Source: Alistipes sp. (GTDB lineage: Bacteria > Bacteroidota > Bacteroidia > Bacteroidales > Rikenellaceae). Taken from it: a stretch of 52,277 nt of DNA. The stretch spans positions 1 through 52,277 of the forward strand of contig JAFUOK010000028.1 in NCBI GenBank assembly GCA_017481925.1, written 5' to 3'. A program made the translations under genes and the position numbers. The stretch's first letter is position 1. Each line of letters begins with the position of its first letter. Below the pieces are notes generated by a model. It was not told the origin of the DNA. It did no database searches and saw only the letters and a program-made list of their open reading frames with translations. This document shows, piece by piece, positions 43,836 through 52,277 of the stretch.

Positions 43836-46091
43836 TTATTTCCATCTCACCTCAAACGTATGCTCTCCCGAGCCTATCTCACCGCACTCTATACGGCGAT
43901 CCTCGGTGAGAATCAGGGGCGCACTTACGCCATCAATCAACAACTCTTCGGCATCGGCCAATAGCGGTAGATACACCTCGGCTACGGTATTAGCGGGAAT
44001 CGTTACACGCATATCATACTTCTCTGCAGTGGAGTCTATATCCACCACTACGCTACCGCGAATGGTCGGCACCACGGCCTTCACGCTCTTAAGCGACGAT
44101 GTTTGTGGTGATATCAGCATACGCGCAAAACCCGGTTCAAGCGGCTGCACACCAACCACATAGCGAGGAATAACATTTGCTGGTGCCGCGCCCCACGCGT
44201 GATTCCAGTCCTGATTATTCTTAAACTTATCGTCCCACGCCTCGTAGGTCATCGTGGCACCGTGACGCACCATATTATACCAGCTACGCTCATCCTCTTT
44301 CGTGAGCAGATGCAGACCATAATCGCCATCGCCAGCACCATACACGGCATCCATCAGGAACTGCGCAGCATAGACACTGCACACCAGACCTCGACTGCGG
44401 ATATAATCCATCACCCGATCCTCATTCTCCTCAGCCACAAGTCCCAACGCCATAGGGAACAAGTTGGAGTGCAAGGTCACGTGATCACTATCCACGCCAT
44501 CACGATAGACTCCCTTCTCGTCATCGAACAACAATTCATTAAACGCCTTGCGCAGTGCCTGGCACTCCTGTCGAAGAGACGCTGCTTCGTCGGTGCGATT
44601 GGTCAGTTCGGCCATCTGTTGCAGAATCACCAGCGCACGATAGTGAAAGGCATTTACAACGGTATTATAGTCGGTCAGGTGGTAGTGGTCATCCTCGCCG
44701 TGAGGCCAGTCGCCACAGCGTGGCCAATCGACAATATCACGCATCAGGCCATCGAAACGTATCGAACGACGGAACTCCTCAGAGCGAACCTTATCGTCGG
44801 TAGTGGATATTAGGCCATTCTCGCGACGCAGCGATTGCAGAGTGCGAGCCTTCAAAATATCATAATTGGCCTCGATGGAGCGTTTATCGCCCGTGTACAT
44901 GTAGTCGTTCCACGCAATGATAAGCGCCTGCAAGATCCACTCCGTGGGCCACGTAGGATGCTCCAGCAGATACTCCGACGAGCGACGACCCATAGCATAC
45001 TCGCGGTCGGTCGTGTAGTGACTCAACTGATTGATTATGGCATCAGCCTCGTAGGGAATACGCTCACGATCGCCGTCGATATATATACCCAACGCCGAGG
45101 TAGCCTTGATAGTATATCGGCACAAATCCCACACGGCATTAAGCGTCGCATTATCACTTGCAAAGTGCGCCGCCCCCATATCGAAGGGATAGATGGTCGT
45201 GTGGCGTACTATATCCTCGGCCTTAACCTCGCCCTCATACTCCTCAATCTGGCAATAGCGCATAGGAGCTATCTCATCCAGATAATTGGGTACCAGCACC
45301 GCCTGCGGGCCTGTATTGCGTTTATCTTTTTCGGGAATTATGGGATATGTATGACGGCCCTTACGAAGCGTCAGCGGATAACGATAGTAACGCACCGTGC
45401 CGTGCGGCTTGGTGTTGATGCGGCCATCCTTGGCATCCTCGCCTATGGCTACGTATATTGTCTTGCCATCCACGTCGCTATCGAGCGTAAGTTCCAGCGA
45501 CGCAAACGAAGCTCGGCCAAAATCAATGAAAGTGGTACGCTCATCCGTACGGCGCACCTCTACTGGCAGATCACGTTCGCGCACCTGCGGGCGATAGGAT
45601 ACAGCATAGGGTTGCAGTTCATCAGCCGTGCGGAACACCTGCACCGTTGACCATGCAGAACGGCCGTGAGAAGTCTCCACACGCACACTCCAATAGTAGA
45701 GTTTTGAAGGTTGCAAATCCTCGCCGCCATACTCCACCGCCACGGAACTCGCACTCTGCACCTCGCCACTATTCCACACCTTGCCTCGACGCGATGAGGC
45801 GTCAGTACGATTATCGTCCACAACGATATGATAAGAGGTCTGCATCGTGCCGGCACCCATATCGGGGACTATCCAACCAAACGTAGGACGAGATGAACGA
45901 ATGGCGGCATATTGATAGACATCAAAATCTCTGTGTGAAACGTTATGCATCTTGGCATCCACACGATAACCCTCGGAGTAGAGCGTCGAAGTGTCACTCA
46001 CGAGGTCGATCATCAATGACGTAGGCTGTGGCTTGCAAGAGATAAAGCAAAATGCAGTAGCGACAAGAAATAATAGGGCTCTTATTGTCAT
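43836..46091 (-). CDS. Alpha-L-rhamnosidase-like lipoprotein (GH78)
   Basis: This 751-aa protein has a lipoprotein signal (MTIRALLFLVATAFCFISC). A fibronectin-like region follows (TSYHIVVDD, KLYYWSVRVETSHGRSAWS), as in the N-terminus of bacterial rhamnosidases. After a beta-sandwich comes an (alpha/alpha)6 barrel with ALGIYIDGDRERIPYEADA, the conserved acidic segment of GH78, and WPTEWILQALIIAWNDYMYT. A C-terminal beta-sandwich has GLEPGFARMLISPQ-like residues. It probably cleaves terminal alpha-L-rhamnose (or a related sugar) from plant or microbial glycans at the cell surface. The start is set at 46091 to place the lipobox correctly. It has its own promoter. Confidence 0.9.
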   Translation of the reverse strand: MTIRALLFLVATAFCFISCKPQPTSLMIDLVSDTSTLYSEGYRVDAKMHNVSHRDFDVYQYAAIRSSRPTFGWIVPDMGAGTMQTSYHIVVDDNRTDASSRRGKVWNSGEVQSASSVAVEYGGEDLQPSKLYYWSVRVETSHGRSAWSTVQVFRTADELQPYAVSYRPQVRERDLPVEVRRTDERTTFIDFGRASFASLELTLDSDVDGKTIYVAIGEDAKDGRINTKPHGTVRYYRYPLTLRKGRHTYPIIPEKDKRNTGPQAVLVPNYLDEIAPMRYCQIEEYEGEVKAEDIVRHTTIYPFDMGAAHFASDNATLNAVWDLCRYTIKATSALGIYIDGDRERIPYEADAIINQLSHYTTDREYAMGRRSSEYLLEHPTWPTEWILQALIIAWNDYMYTGDKRSIEANYDILKARTLQSLRRENGLISTTDDKVRSEEFRRSIRFDGLMRDIVDWPRCGDWPHGEDDHYHLTDYNTVVNAFHYRALVILQQMAELTNRTDEAASLRQECQALRKAFNELLFDDEKGVYRDGVDSDHVTLHSNLFPMALGLVAEENEDRVMDYIRSRGLVCSVYAAQFLMDAVYGAGDGDYGLHLLTKEDERSWYNMVRHGATMTYEAWDDKFKNNQDWNHAWGAAPANVIPRYVVGVQPLEPGFARMLISPQTSSLKSVKAVVPTIRGSVVVDIDSTAEKYDMRVTIPANTVAEVYLPLLADAEELLIDGVSAPLILTEDRRIECGEIGSGEHTFEVRWK

Positions 46092-46111
46092 ATTCGAGTG
46101 TTTTATTTGTC

Positions 46112-46142
46112 CAAATTTAACAAAAAAAGTTCGCTTAGCCAA
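46112..46142 (-). promoter_or_regulatory. Promoter of the rhamnosidase gene
   Basis: The minus-strand -7 box TAAATTTG (46112-46119) is preceded after 20 nt by TTG (46140-46142), directly behind the rluA-like stop codon. The gene can thus be transcribed apart from the histidine operon. Confidence 0.65.
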
Positions 46143-46145
46143 ATA

Positions 46146-47768
46146 TCAAAAATCGGCCTTGCATTCAACCTTTATACGCTCTCCCGTTACGGGGTGGTCA
46201 AACTCAAGCAGACAGGCGTGCAGACACAGATGATGCCCCGCCGTGCAATCGGCATTAAGACCTCGGCCATAGATATCATCGCCTACAATCGGGGCATTCA
46301 GGCCGTCACGATGTGCCGCGTGTAGTCGCAGCTGATGTGTACGCCCCGTGATCGGACGGAACAGAATACGCGTACGGCCATCCTTAATGCCAAGAACCTC
46401 ATACTCTGTGGTGGCCTGCTTGCCATCCGAAGAGATCATCTGACGAGGACGGTTATCATAATCAAGGCGCATCGGCAGATCTATCGTGCCACTCTTATGC
46501 GCCACCTCTCCCTCCAGGAGTGCCACATAACGTTTCTCGACCGTGCGATGAATAAACTGCGACTGCAAGGCATAATGTGCCGCTTTGCTCTTTGCCAAGA
46601 TGAGTATTCCCGACGTGGATTGATCCAGGCGATGCACAATCATTGGAAAATCTTTCTCGCCATAGCGTTCGCGTGCCCACGCCTGAACAGAACGCACGCC
46701 CGATTTGCCGTCAACGGACAACATCCCGCAAGGTTTGTTAATTACCACAACCGATTCATCCTCCAACAATACTTGAGGTTCGGGCGGACAAATCTCCATC
46801 AGGGGGTTAGGCTCTACATCCAAACCCTGCATCATGTGCATAAGGATAGGCTTGCACTTGCTATTGCACGAGGGGTAGAAATGTCCATCGTGGCGCACCT
46901 CACCGCGGGGCGATGCGCCCTGCCAAAACTCCGCCATAGCGAGTGGACGCAGGTCGTGCAAATAGGCATATTGCAGAAGTTTCGGTGCTGCACACTCTCC
47001 CGCTCCAGCAGGTGGAATACGTTGCGCCGTGGGGGCAAACAAGTCACAGAGGTCCCGCACCTCGCCACGGGCATTGAGCATACGGAACTCACGGAACAGA
47101 GCCATCTGCAACTCTGCCGAGCGGTGACTACGCTCTGTACGCAGAGCATCTATCTCGGCTTTATGCAATGCAAAGCGTTCCTCCGCCTGGGCAACCATCG
47201 CTCTGCAATGGCGTTTAAGGCGTTGTAGATTGGCATTATCTCGCTGACTTTCAAGAATGAGTTGCGCTTCATCCTCGCCTTCGGCACGGCGTTGGGCTCG
47301 CTCGGCCTTACGCTGCGCCAGACTCTTTTTAAGCGTTGCTATCTCCTGCTCGGCCTGCAACTTACTCTTTTGCACAGTTTGTTTGGCATTACAATACTCC
47401 TCGCTCTGCTCAACATCCGCAATTCTGCGATTAATGGCCGAAATCTCCGCCTCCTCACAACGAAAGAAGTCGTCGGGCTGCAACATATCATAGACCGCCG
47501 GCACGAAGTATTCGTGGTCGTTTCTACCTGCTAAATTACCCGAAAAAGCAGCCAGGAAACCTACATCCCCACTACGCTGCTGCACAACCAGCACGCCAAA
47601 CATCTTACCTGCCGCAATCTCATCTTGCCACTCCTCGCGTGAGCGCAGATAAGCCTGCACCTCATCGGCTGCCACACGGCACAGCGGATGAGGTGTATAA
47701 TGAAAAGGCCATGTAAATTGTGCAGGCAGTACTATGGCCGAGATATCGCAACAGAAACGGTGCAGCAT
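46146..47768 (-). CDS. RluA-family pseudouridine synthase with long N-terminal coiled coil
   Basis: This 540-aa protein has its catalytic domain in the last 220 residues: INKPCGMLSVDGKSG, then MIVHRLDQSTSGILILAKS with the catalytic Asp, RTVEKRYVALLEGEV and RPITGRTHQLRLHAAH. It isomerises uridine to pseudouridine in rRNA or tRNA. The N-terminal 300 residues are unusual compared with E. coli RluA: a globular start with Cys/His, then a strongly charged coiled coil (about 108-220, ALAQRKAERAQRRAEGEDE region). This longer form is seen in Bacteroidota; the target base is unknown. It starts 2 nt after hisIE and is probably read from the histidine operon. Confidence 0.9.
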   Translation of the reverse strand: MLHRFCCDISAIVLPAQFTWPFHYTPHPLCRVAADEVQAYLRSREEWQDEIAAGKMFGVLVVQQRSGDVGFLAAFSGNLAGRNDHEYFVPAVYDMLQPDDFFRCEEAEISAINRRIADVEQSEEYCNAKQTVQKSKLQAEQEIATLKKSLAQRKAERAQRRAEGEDEAQLILESQRDNANLQRLKRHCRAMVAQAEERFALHKAEIDALRTERSHRSAELQMALFREFRMLNARGEVRDLCDLFAPTAQRIPPAGAGECAAPKLLQYAYLHDLRPLAMAEFWQGASPRGEVRHDGHFYPSCNSKCKPILMHMMQGLDVEPNPLMEICPPEPQVLLEDESVVVINKPCGMLSVDGKSGVRSVQAWARERYGEKDFPMIVHRLDQSTSGILILAKSKAAHYALQSQFIHRTVEKRYVALLEGEVAHKSGTIDLPMRLDYDNRPRQMISSDGKQATTEYEVLGIKDGRTRILFRPITGRTHQLRLHAAHRDGLNAPIVGDDIYGRGLNADCTAGHHLCLHACLLEFDHPVTGERIKVECKADF

Positions 47769-47770
47769 AA

Positions 47771-48370
47771 CTATCTATGGCGCAGAGCGAGTTCGCGCTC
47801 CATATCCTCTATCGAGCAACCCATCTGCTCCATCAGTACAAGCAGGTGGTAAATCATATCCGAAGCCTCGTAGATAAAGCGGTCACGGTTGCCATCCACA
47901 GCCTCCACAACGCTCTCTACGGCCTCCTCGCCCACCTTTTGGGCAATCTTCTTCACGCCCTTGATAAAGAGTTTAGTGGTATAGGAGCCTTCGGGCATCT
48001 CGCGATGACGCTGCTGCACTACACTTTGCAGATGACGCACAAAACCCTCGCTCTCGGGGGTATCGAAGCAACTTGTTGTTCCTCGGTGGCACGTCGGGCC
48101 TATAGGCGTAGCCTTAATGAGTAGAGTATCACCATCACAATCGGCGTACATATCTTTAACAAGCAGATAGTTTCCGCTCGTCTCACCCTTGGTCCAGAGC
48201 GCCTGACGTGTGCGTGAATAGAATGTCACACGGCCCTCAGCCTGCGTGCGCTCAAATGCCTCACGATTCATATAGCCGAGCATTAACACACGTAGCGTAA
48301 CATCGTCCTGCACGATAACTGGCAGAAGGCCATCGGCACACTTATCCAAATTAAAGTCATCGAATATCAT
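47771..48370 (-). CDS. hisIE: Bifunctional phosphoribosyl-AMP cyclohydrolase / phosphoribosyl-ATP pyrophosphatase
   Basis: This 199-aa fusion has the HisI domain in residues 1-110: [31 protein letters not shown] and CDGDTLLI, with zinc-binding Cys/Asp and [13 protein letters not shown] residues ([11 protein letters not shown]). The HisE domain follows ([23 protein letters not shown], then YHLLVLM). It carries out steps 2 and 3 of histidine synthesis. It overlaps hisF by 4 bases, which points to translational coupling, and is the last biosynthetic gene of the operon. Confidence 0.97.
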   Translation of the reverse strand: MIFDDFNLDKCADGLLPVIVQDDVTLRVLMLGYMNREAFERTQAEGRVTFYSRTRQALWTKGETSGNYLLVKDMYADCDGDTLLIKATPIGPTCHRGTTSCFDTPESEGFVRHLQSVVQQRHREMPEGSYTTKLFIKGVKKIAQKVGEEAVESVVEAVDGNRDRFIYEASDMIYHLLVLMEQMGCSIEDMERELALRHR

Positions 48371-49125
48371 AATCTCACATCTATATTCATCTGTTTCAAC
48401 TCTTGTTTCAACTCCTGCACCGTAATCTCACCAAAGTGGAAGATACTTGCTGCCAGAGCCGCATCGGCACGTCCCAGGGTCAAGACATCGGCAATATCCT
48501 TTACCGAGCCGGCACCTCCAGAAGCAATGATAGGGATAGTAATTTCCTCTGACAGACGCGCAAACGTATCGCACGGATAGCCCGCACGTGTACCATCGTG
48601 ATTCATCGAGGTGAAGAGAATCTCACCCGCGCCACGCTCTTGTGCCTCATGTGCCCACGAGAAGAGCTCTTTATCCGTAGGTCGGCTGCCGCCGTGTGTC
48701 GTAGCACGCCAAACGCCATCCTCCATACACTTGGCATCGATAGCCACCACGACGAATTGACTGCCGTAGCGAGCTGCAATGGAGTCAATAAGCGAGGGCG
48801 AAGCAATAGCCGCCGAGTTAATCGAAATCTTGTCCGCTCCTGCATCCAGCAGTCGTGCGGCATCGTCCAGCGACGAAATGCCACCGCCAACCGTGAAGGG
48901 GATATTTATTCCGTCGGCAATACGCTCCACCAAACGGGTGAAGGTGTTGCGACCCTCGCGTGTGGCGCTGATGTCGAGATATACCAACTCGTCAGCACCC
49001 GCACGGGCGTAGTGTTGTCCCAACTCTACGGCATCGCCCACGTCGCGCAGATCAACAAAATTCACACCCTTAACCGTACGCCCCTCCTTAACATCGAGGC
49101 AGGGAATTATACGTTTAGCGACCAT
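48367..49125 (-). CDS. hisF: Imidazole glycerol phosphate synthase, cyclase subunit
   Basis: This 252-aa (beta/alpha)8 barrel has the N-terminal catalytic Asp in [19 protein letters not shown], the central FVVVAIDAK with the second catalytic Asp, and phosphate-binding GGGISS and [11 protein letters not shown]. With HisH it turns PRFAR and ammonia into IGP and AICAR. It overlaps hisA by 19 bases and hisIE by 4. Confidence 0.98.
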   Translation of the reverse strand: MVAKRIIPCLDVKEGRTVKGVNFVDLRDVGDAVELGQHYARAGADELVYLDISATREGRNTFTRLVERIADGINIPFTVGGGISSLDDAARLLDAGADKISINSAAIASPSLIDSIAARYGSQFVVVAIDAKCMEDGVWRATTHGGSRPTDKELFSWAHEAQERGAGEILFTSMNHDGTRAGYPCDTFARLSEEITIPIIASGGAGSVKDIADVLTLGRADAALAASIFHFGEITVQELKQELKQMNIDVRL

Positions 49126-49841
49126 TGTTCTATATCTTTTAATGTTATGCGATTTTCATATATAGCCTTGCCCACAATCACCTTACGCAAGCCTTTTTCA
49201 TTTAGCCTTTCTATGTCAGCCATAGAGCCAATACCACCCGAAACGGTAAAATCAACCATCGGGTAGCGCTCCTGCAACTGCACGTACAGTTCATCCGTAG
49301 GGCCCTGCAACATGCCATCACGTGTGATGTCGGTACAGACTACCTGACTCAGGCCCATCGGCAGGAAGCCATCTATAAGCTCCTCGATCGTTACAGCTAA
49401 ATCCTCCTGCCAGCCATTGACCGAGATTTTTCCATCTCTTACATCTGCTCCCAGCACCATACGCTCGCCACCAAATGTTGCCAACCACTGGGCAAAGAGC
49501 ATAGGCTCACGTGCCGCCACACTACCAACGATGGCATACGTTGCACCATAGTCGAATAGGGCTCGCAACGACTCCTCGCTCTTAATGCCTCCGCCCCACT
49601 CTATCTCTACACCCGCGCCCACGGCCATCTGCTCCAACGTGCGTAGATTCTTCGGCGAAGAGGACTTTGCCCCATCCAGATCGACCACGTGGATGCGCTT
49701 AACACCGCAGTCGGCATAACGCTTGGCCATATCCACGGGGCTGGCATCATAGACCTTGCGGCGGTCATAATCGCCCTGCTGCAGGCGCACACAGCGACCT
49801 TCGATAATATCAATGGCGGGAATAATCTCTATCTTACTCAT
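49107..49841 (-). CDS. hisA: ProFAR isomerase HisA
   Basis: This 244-aa barrel homologous to HisF opens with [21 protein letters not shown], containing the catalytic Asp, and has [15 protein letters not shown] with the second catalytic Asp. Phosphate loops are EWGGGIKSE and [11 protein letters not shown]. It converts ProFAR to PRFAR. It overlaps hisH by 4 bases and hisF by 19. Confidence 0.98.
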   Translation of the reverse strand: MSKIEIIPAIDIIEGRCVRLQQGDYDRRKVYDASPVDMAKRYADCGVKRIHVVDLDGAKSSSPKNLRTLEQMAVGAGVEIEWGGGIKSEESLRALFDYGATYAIVGSVAAREPMLFAQWLATFGGERMVLGADVRDGKISVNGWQEDLAVTIEELIDGFLPMGLSQVVCTDITRDGMLQGPTDELYVQLQERYPMVDFTVSGGIGSMADIERLNEKGLRKVIVGKAIYENRITLKDIEQWSLNV

Positions 49842-50422
49842 AGTTGCAGAAAATTTGCAATTATACGCTCACCCACATCGCCGCTCTTTTCGGGATGGAA
49901 CTGCGTACCGTAGAAGTTTTCGTATTTAAGTGCAGCGCTGAACATCACGCCGTGCGTTGCAGTGGCAATGGTATCGGGGCACAACTCAGGATAGTAAGAG
50001 TGTACGAAATAGACATAACTACCACCCTCCAAATCCTTGAATAGTTTCGTTTCGAGATTACCAATCTTATTCCAACCCATGTGAGGCACCTTAACTTCGG
50101 GTAATGGCAAAAACCGTTTCACTCGCGCATCGAAGATACCTAGGCAATCTACATCGCCCTCCTCGCTATGACGGCACATAACCTGCATACCGACACATAT
50201 TCCCAGCACGGGCTGACGCAGCGAACGGATAACCTCCACCAAACCGGCCGCACGCAGGTTCTCCATAGCCTCGGCAGCATTGCCCACGCCGGGCAGTAGC
50301 ACCTTATCTGCTCGACGTATAACATCGGCATCGGCCGTAACGGTAAAATCAGCACCCAATCGGCGCAAAGCGTTCTCCACCGAACGCAGGTTGCCCATCT
50401 TATAATCTACTATCGCAATCAT
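49838..50422 (-). CDS. hisH: Imidazole glycerol phosphate synthase, glutaminase subunit
   Basis: This 194-aa class I glutamine amidotransferase has the oxyanion strand (PGVGNAAEAMENL), nucleophile Cys in VLGICVGMQVMCRHSEEG, and the His/Glu dyad in GTQFHPEKSGDVG. It supplies ammonia to HisF through the barrel. The start and stop codons overlap those of neighbours by 4 bases. Confidence 0.98.
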   Translation of the reverse strand: MIAIVDYKMGNLRSVENALRRLGADFTVTADADVIRRADKVLLPGVGNAAEAMENLRAAGLVEVIRSLRQPVLGICVGMQVMCRHSEEGDVDCLGIFDARVKRFLPLPEVKVPHMGWNKIGNLETKLFKDLEGGSYVYFVHSYYPELCPDTIATATHGVMFSAALKYENFYGTQFHPEKSGDVGERIIANFLQL

Positions 50423-51543
50423 AACACTCCCTTACTTGATGGTAATTCATACTTAAACACATCTCTGCGGATAGCCATCTTCAACGCACGTGCAAAGGCC
50501 TTGAAGACTCCCTCGATGAGGTGGTGATTATTCTCGCCTCGTGCCTCGATGTGCAGGTTGCAACGCATAGCCACACACAGCGACTTGAAGAAGTGCTTGA
50601 ACATCTCCGTAGGCACATCGCCCACCCTTTCGCGTGTAAATGGCACGTCCCACACAAAGTCGGCACGACCACCAAAGTCAATCAGTACCATAGCACGACA
50701 CTCATCCATCGGTAGCACAAAACCATAGCGGTCGATACCTCGCTTCGAGCCCAATGCCTGCTGTATGGCCTCGCCCAGAGCGATAGCCACATCCTCGATG
50801 GTGTGATGCTCATCCACCTCCAGATCGCCACGGCACACCGCCTCAAGCGATATGCCTGCGTGATGAGGCAACTGCCACAACATGTGGTCAAAGAATTTGA
50901 GTCCCGTGTCCACCTGCGACTCTGCACCGCCATCCAAATCGACGGCTATGCGAATATCTGTCTCCGAGGTCTTACGCTCCACAACGGCCACCCTGTCAGT
51001 GCGACGCAGATACTCCGCAACCTCACGCCACACGGGAGTAATCAGCACACAAGCCTCGGCAAACACCTTGCCTTCGAGCATTGCCTCGCCCTCTGCCTTC
51101 GGGCGCAGAAGGATAGCCTTTGCACCGAGGTTATATGCCAACTCAACATCCGTAGCACGGTCGCCCACAACATACGACGCCGCCATATCATAATCGCCCG
51201 AAAGATACTTGCCAAACATGCCCACTTGGGGTTTGCGTGTAGGTGAGTTCTCCTCCGGAAGCGTGGGATCGATCAACTGATCATCGAAAAATATGCCCTC
51301 GCCCGCAAGTGTGCGGAGCATCTTGGTGTGTGCAGGCCAGAAGGTCTCCTCGGGAAAAGAGTCCGTACCCAAACCATCCTGATTGGAGGCCATAACCAAC
51401 TCATAATCCAACTCTGCAACAGATTTAAGTCCCGAAATAGCACCCGCCACAAACTCCAACTTCGCCAACGAATCGACCTGATAATCTACGGGCGGCTCGG
51501 TGATGATTGTACCGTCACGATCAACGAATATTACACGTTTCAT
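50419..51543 (-). CDS. hisB: Bifunctional histidinol-phosphatase / imidazoleglycerol-phosphate dehydratase
   Basis: This 374-aa protein is the enteric-type fusion. Residues 1-165 are a HAD phosphatase (IFVDRDGTIITEP with the nucleophile Asp; later YVVGDRATDVELAYNLGAKA). Residues 185-374 are IGP dehydratase, with metal-binding His/Glu pairs in FFDHMLWQLPHHAGI, DEHHTIEDVAIALGEA and ENNHHLIEGVFKAFARA. The phosphatase lacks the CxH...CxC zinc loop of E. coli HisB: here the loop reads DPTLPEENSPTRKP, with no Cys or His. It overlaps hisC by 23 bases and hisH by 4. It carries out steps 6 and 8 of histidine synthesis. Confidence 0.97.
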   Translation of the reverse strand: MKRVIFVDRDGTIITEPPVDYQVDSLAKLEFVAGAISGLKSVAELDYELVMASNQDGLGTDSFPEETFWPAHTKMLRTLAGEGIFFDDQLIDPTLPEENSPTRKPQVGMFGKYLSGDYDMAASYVVGDRATDVELAYNLGAKAILLRPKAEGEAMLEGKVFAEACVLITPVWREVAEYLRRTDRVAVVERKTSETDIRIAVDLDGGAESQVDTGLKFFDHMLWQLPHHAGISLEAVCRGDLEVDEHHTIEDVAIALGEAIQQALGSKRGIDRYGFVLPMDECRAMVLIDFGGRADFVWDVPFTRERVGDVPTEMFKHFFKSLCVAMRCNLHIEARGENNHHLIEGVFKAFARALKMAIRRDVFKYELPSSKGVL

Positions 51544-52277
51544 ATCTCTCTAACGATTTTATCAGTTTCTCATTCTCCTCCTTAAGACCAATGGTTATAC
51601 GCAAGCAGCCCTCGCAACCCTTCACTCGTGTGCGATTACGCACAATGATACCGTCTGCAATCAGGTGTTCATACAACGCATCGGCATCCGTCACCCTCAC
51701 AAGCAGGAAGTTGGCTTCGCTCGGATAGATACGCTCCACAAACTTAAACTCAGCCAGTGCCTCGGCGACCACCGTACGCTGCTGCTTGATCTGCTCGACC
51801 TGGTCGCTTACGCCCTTTGTCAGAAGACCACTTACGATACTCATCGTGGCAACATTTATATTGTAAGGATACTTCACCTGCGACATAAGCCCAACGACAC
51901 GGCTATCAGCCAATGCCAAGCCCACGCGCAAACCCGCCATACCCCACGCCTTCGACATAGTTTGCAAAACGACAAGGTTGGGATGCGAGGCAATCTCACT
52001 CACAAGGCTTTCGGCATCGGCAAAGTCAATATAGGCCTCATCCACCACAACCATACAATCCGCCTGCTCAACCAGTCGCAGCAACTCCTCGCGTGGGAAC
52101 GAATTGGCCGTAGGGTTATTGGGCGAGCAGAGGAACAATGCCTTGGTATTCTCATCCACAGCCGCCAGCAGAGCATCTGTGGGCAGAGAAAACTCCTCAC
52201 CCAAGGCCACCTCACGAATCTCAACATCGTTGATCGCCGCTGCCACCTTATACATTCCATAACTCGGTGCTATGGCT
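51521..52277 (-). CDS. hisC: Histidinol-phosphate aminotransferase (N-terminus outside window)
   Basis: This is a minus-strand frame open to the right edge; 252 codons of the C-terminal two-thirds are visible. It begins in APSYGMY, the family's substrate-binding segment, then has LCSPNNPTANSF, VVVDEAYIDFADAES (PLP-binding Asp), TMSKAWGMAGLRVGLALA with PLP-Lys, and a C-terminal domain with GCLRITIGLKEENEK. It transaminates imidazole acetol phosphate with glutamate. An in-frame ATG at 52255 is internal, not the start. hisG and hisD are expected further upstream outside the window. Confidence 0.96.
   Translation of the reverse strand, partial: AIAPSYGMYKVAAAINDVEIREVALGEEFSLPTDALLAAVDENTKALFLCSPNNPTANSFPREELLRLVEQADCMVVVDEAYIDFADAESLVSEIASHPNLVVLQTMSKAWGMAGLRVGLALADSRVVGLMSQVKYPYNINVATMSIVSGLLTKGVSDQVEQIKQQRTVVAEALAEFKFVERIYPSEANFLLVRVTDADALYEHLIADGIIVRNRTRVKGCEGCLRITIGLKEENEKLIKSLERYETCNIR

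Noticed and set aside
1..52277. CRISPR arrays, rRNA genes, insertion sequences
   Set aside because: No regularly spaced direct repeats, rRNA-like stretches or transposase reading frames were seen on either strand.

Overview
The window is chromosomal DNA from a Bacteroidota bacterium, most likely order Bacteroidales. Base composition, gene content and family variants recall Alistipes/Rikenellaceae, but that genus is a guess. The main evidence is: (i) many start regions carry the Bacteroidota sigma pattern TTG/TTTG, then 19-21 nt, then TAnnTTTG, with no clear Shine-Dalgarno sequences; (ii) lineage-typical proteins are present (BACON-domain lipoprotein with M64 peptidase, HU-CCDC81/SPOR protein, DUF5009 acyltransferase, DoxX/MauE protein of the 'DCGCFGDA' type, outer-membrane TPR/barrel pair); (iii) housekeeping genes are the Bacteroidota versions (SufBCDS, bifunctional HisB and HisIE, gyrA followed by a secreted TPR protein).

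Layout. 1-2.7 kb: a truncated nitroreductase diverges from an ArsR-type regulator, followed on the minus strand by a DUF2089 zinc-ribbon/HTH protein with two paralogous YIP1-like membrane proteins. 2.8-6.9 kb: gyrA and a secreted TPR protein. 7.0-11.0 kb: minus-strand operon of an S24-like regulator, a PhoR-type histidine kinase, lgt, an HU/SPOR protein and a GtrA protein. 11.0-11.7 kb: tRNA-Arg(CCG) and a repeat-rich intergenic region. 11.7-14.9 kb: secreted nucleoside-hydrolase-like protein, ruvB and a secreted metallophosphoesterase. 14.9-20.1 kb: aroB diverging from typA, then rpiB and a HerA-like ATPase. 20.1-24.8 kb: outer-membrane barrel and a 1000-aa TPR protein. 25-29.2 kb: OsmC-like protein and a large BACON/LRR/M64 lipoprotein. 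29.3-34.6 kb: tripartite RND efflux operon. 34.7-40.8 kb: sufBCDS-tmk-doxX operon. 40.9-43.6 kb: DUF5009 acyltransferase, an AT-rich Sel1-repeat gene with a possible TIR-like head, and tRNA-Ser(GCT). 43.8-52.3 kb: GH78-type rhamnosidase, an RluA-family pseudouridine synthase and the overlapping histidine operon hisC-B-H-A-F-IE.

How it fits together. Most of the window is core metabolism and envelope biogenesis in compact, translationally coupled operons: Fe-S assembly with dTMP kinase, lipoprotein maturation with envelope sensing, and histidine biosynthesis. The least explained parts are a 130-bp structured intergenic repeat found twice in inverted orientation (129/130 identical) plus an internally deleted third copy; the DUF2089/YIP1 module with a palindromic operator candidate over its start site; an AT-rich TIR-like/Sel1 gene near a tRNA; and hairpin terminators placed directly before two start codons. 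No CRISPR array, transposase, integrase or rRNA is visible.
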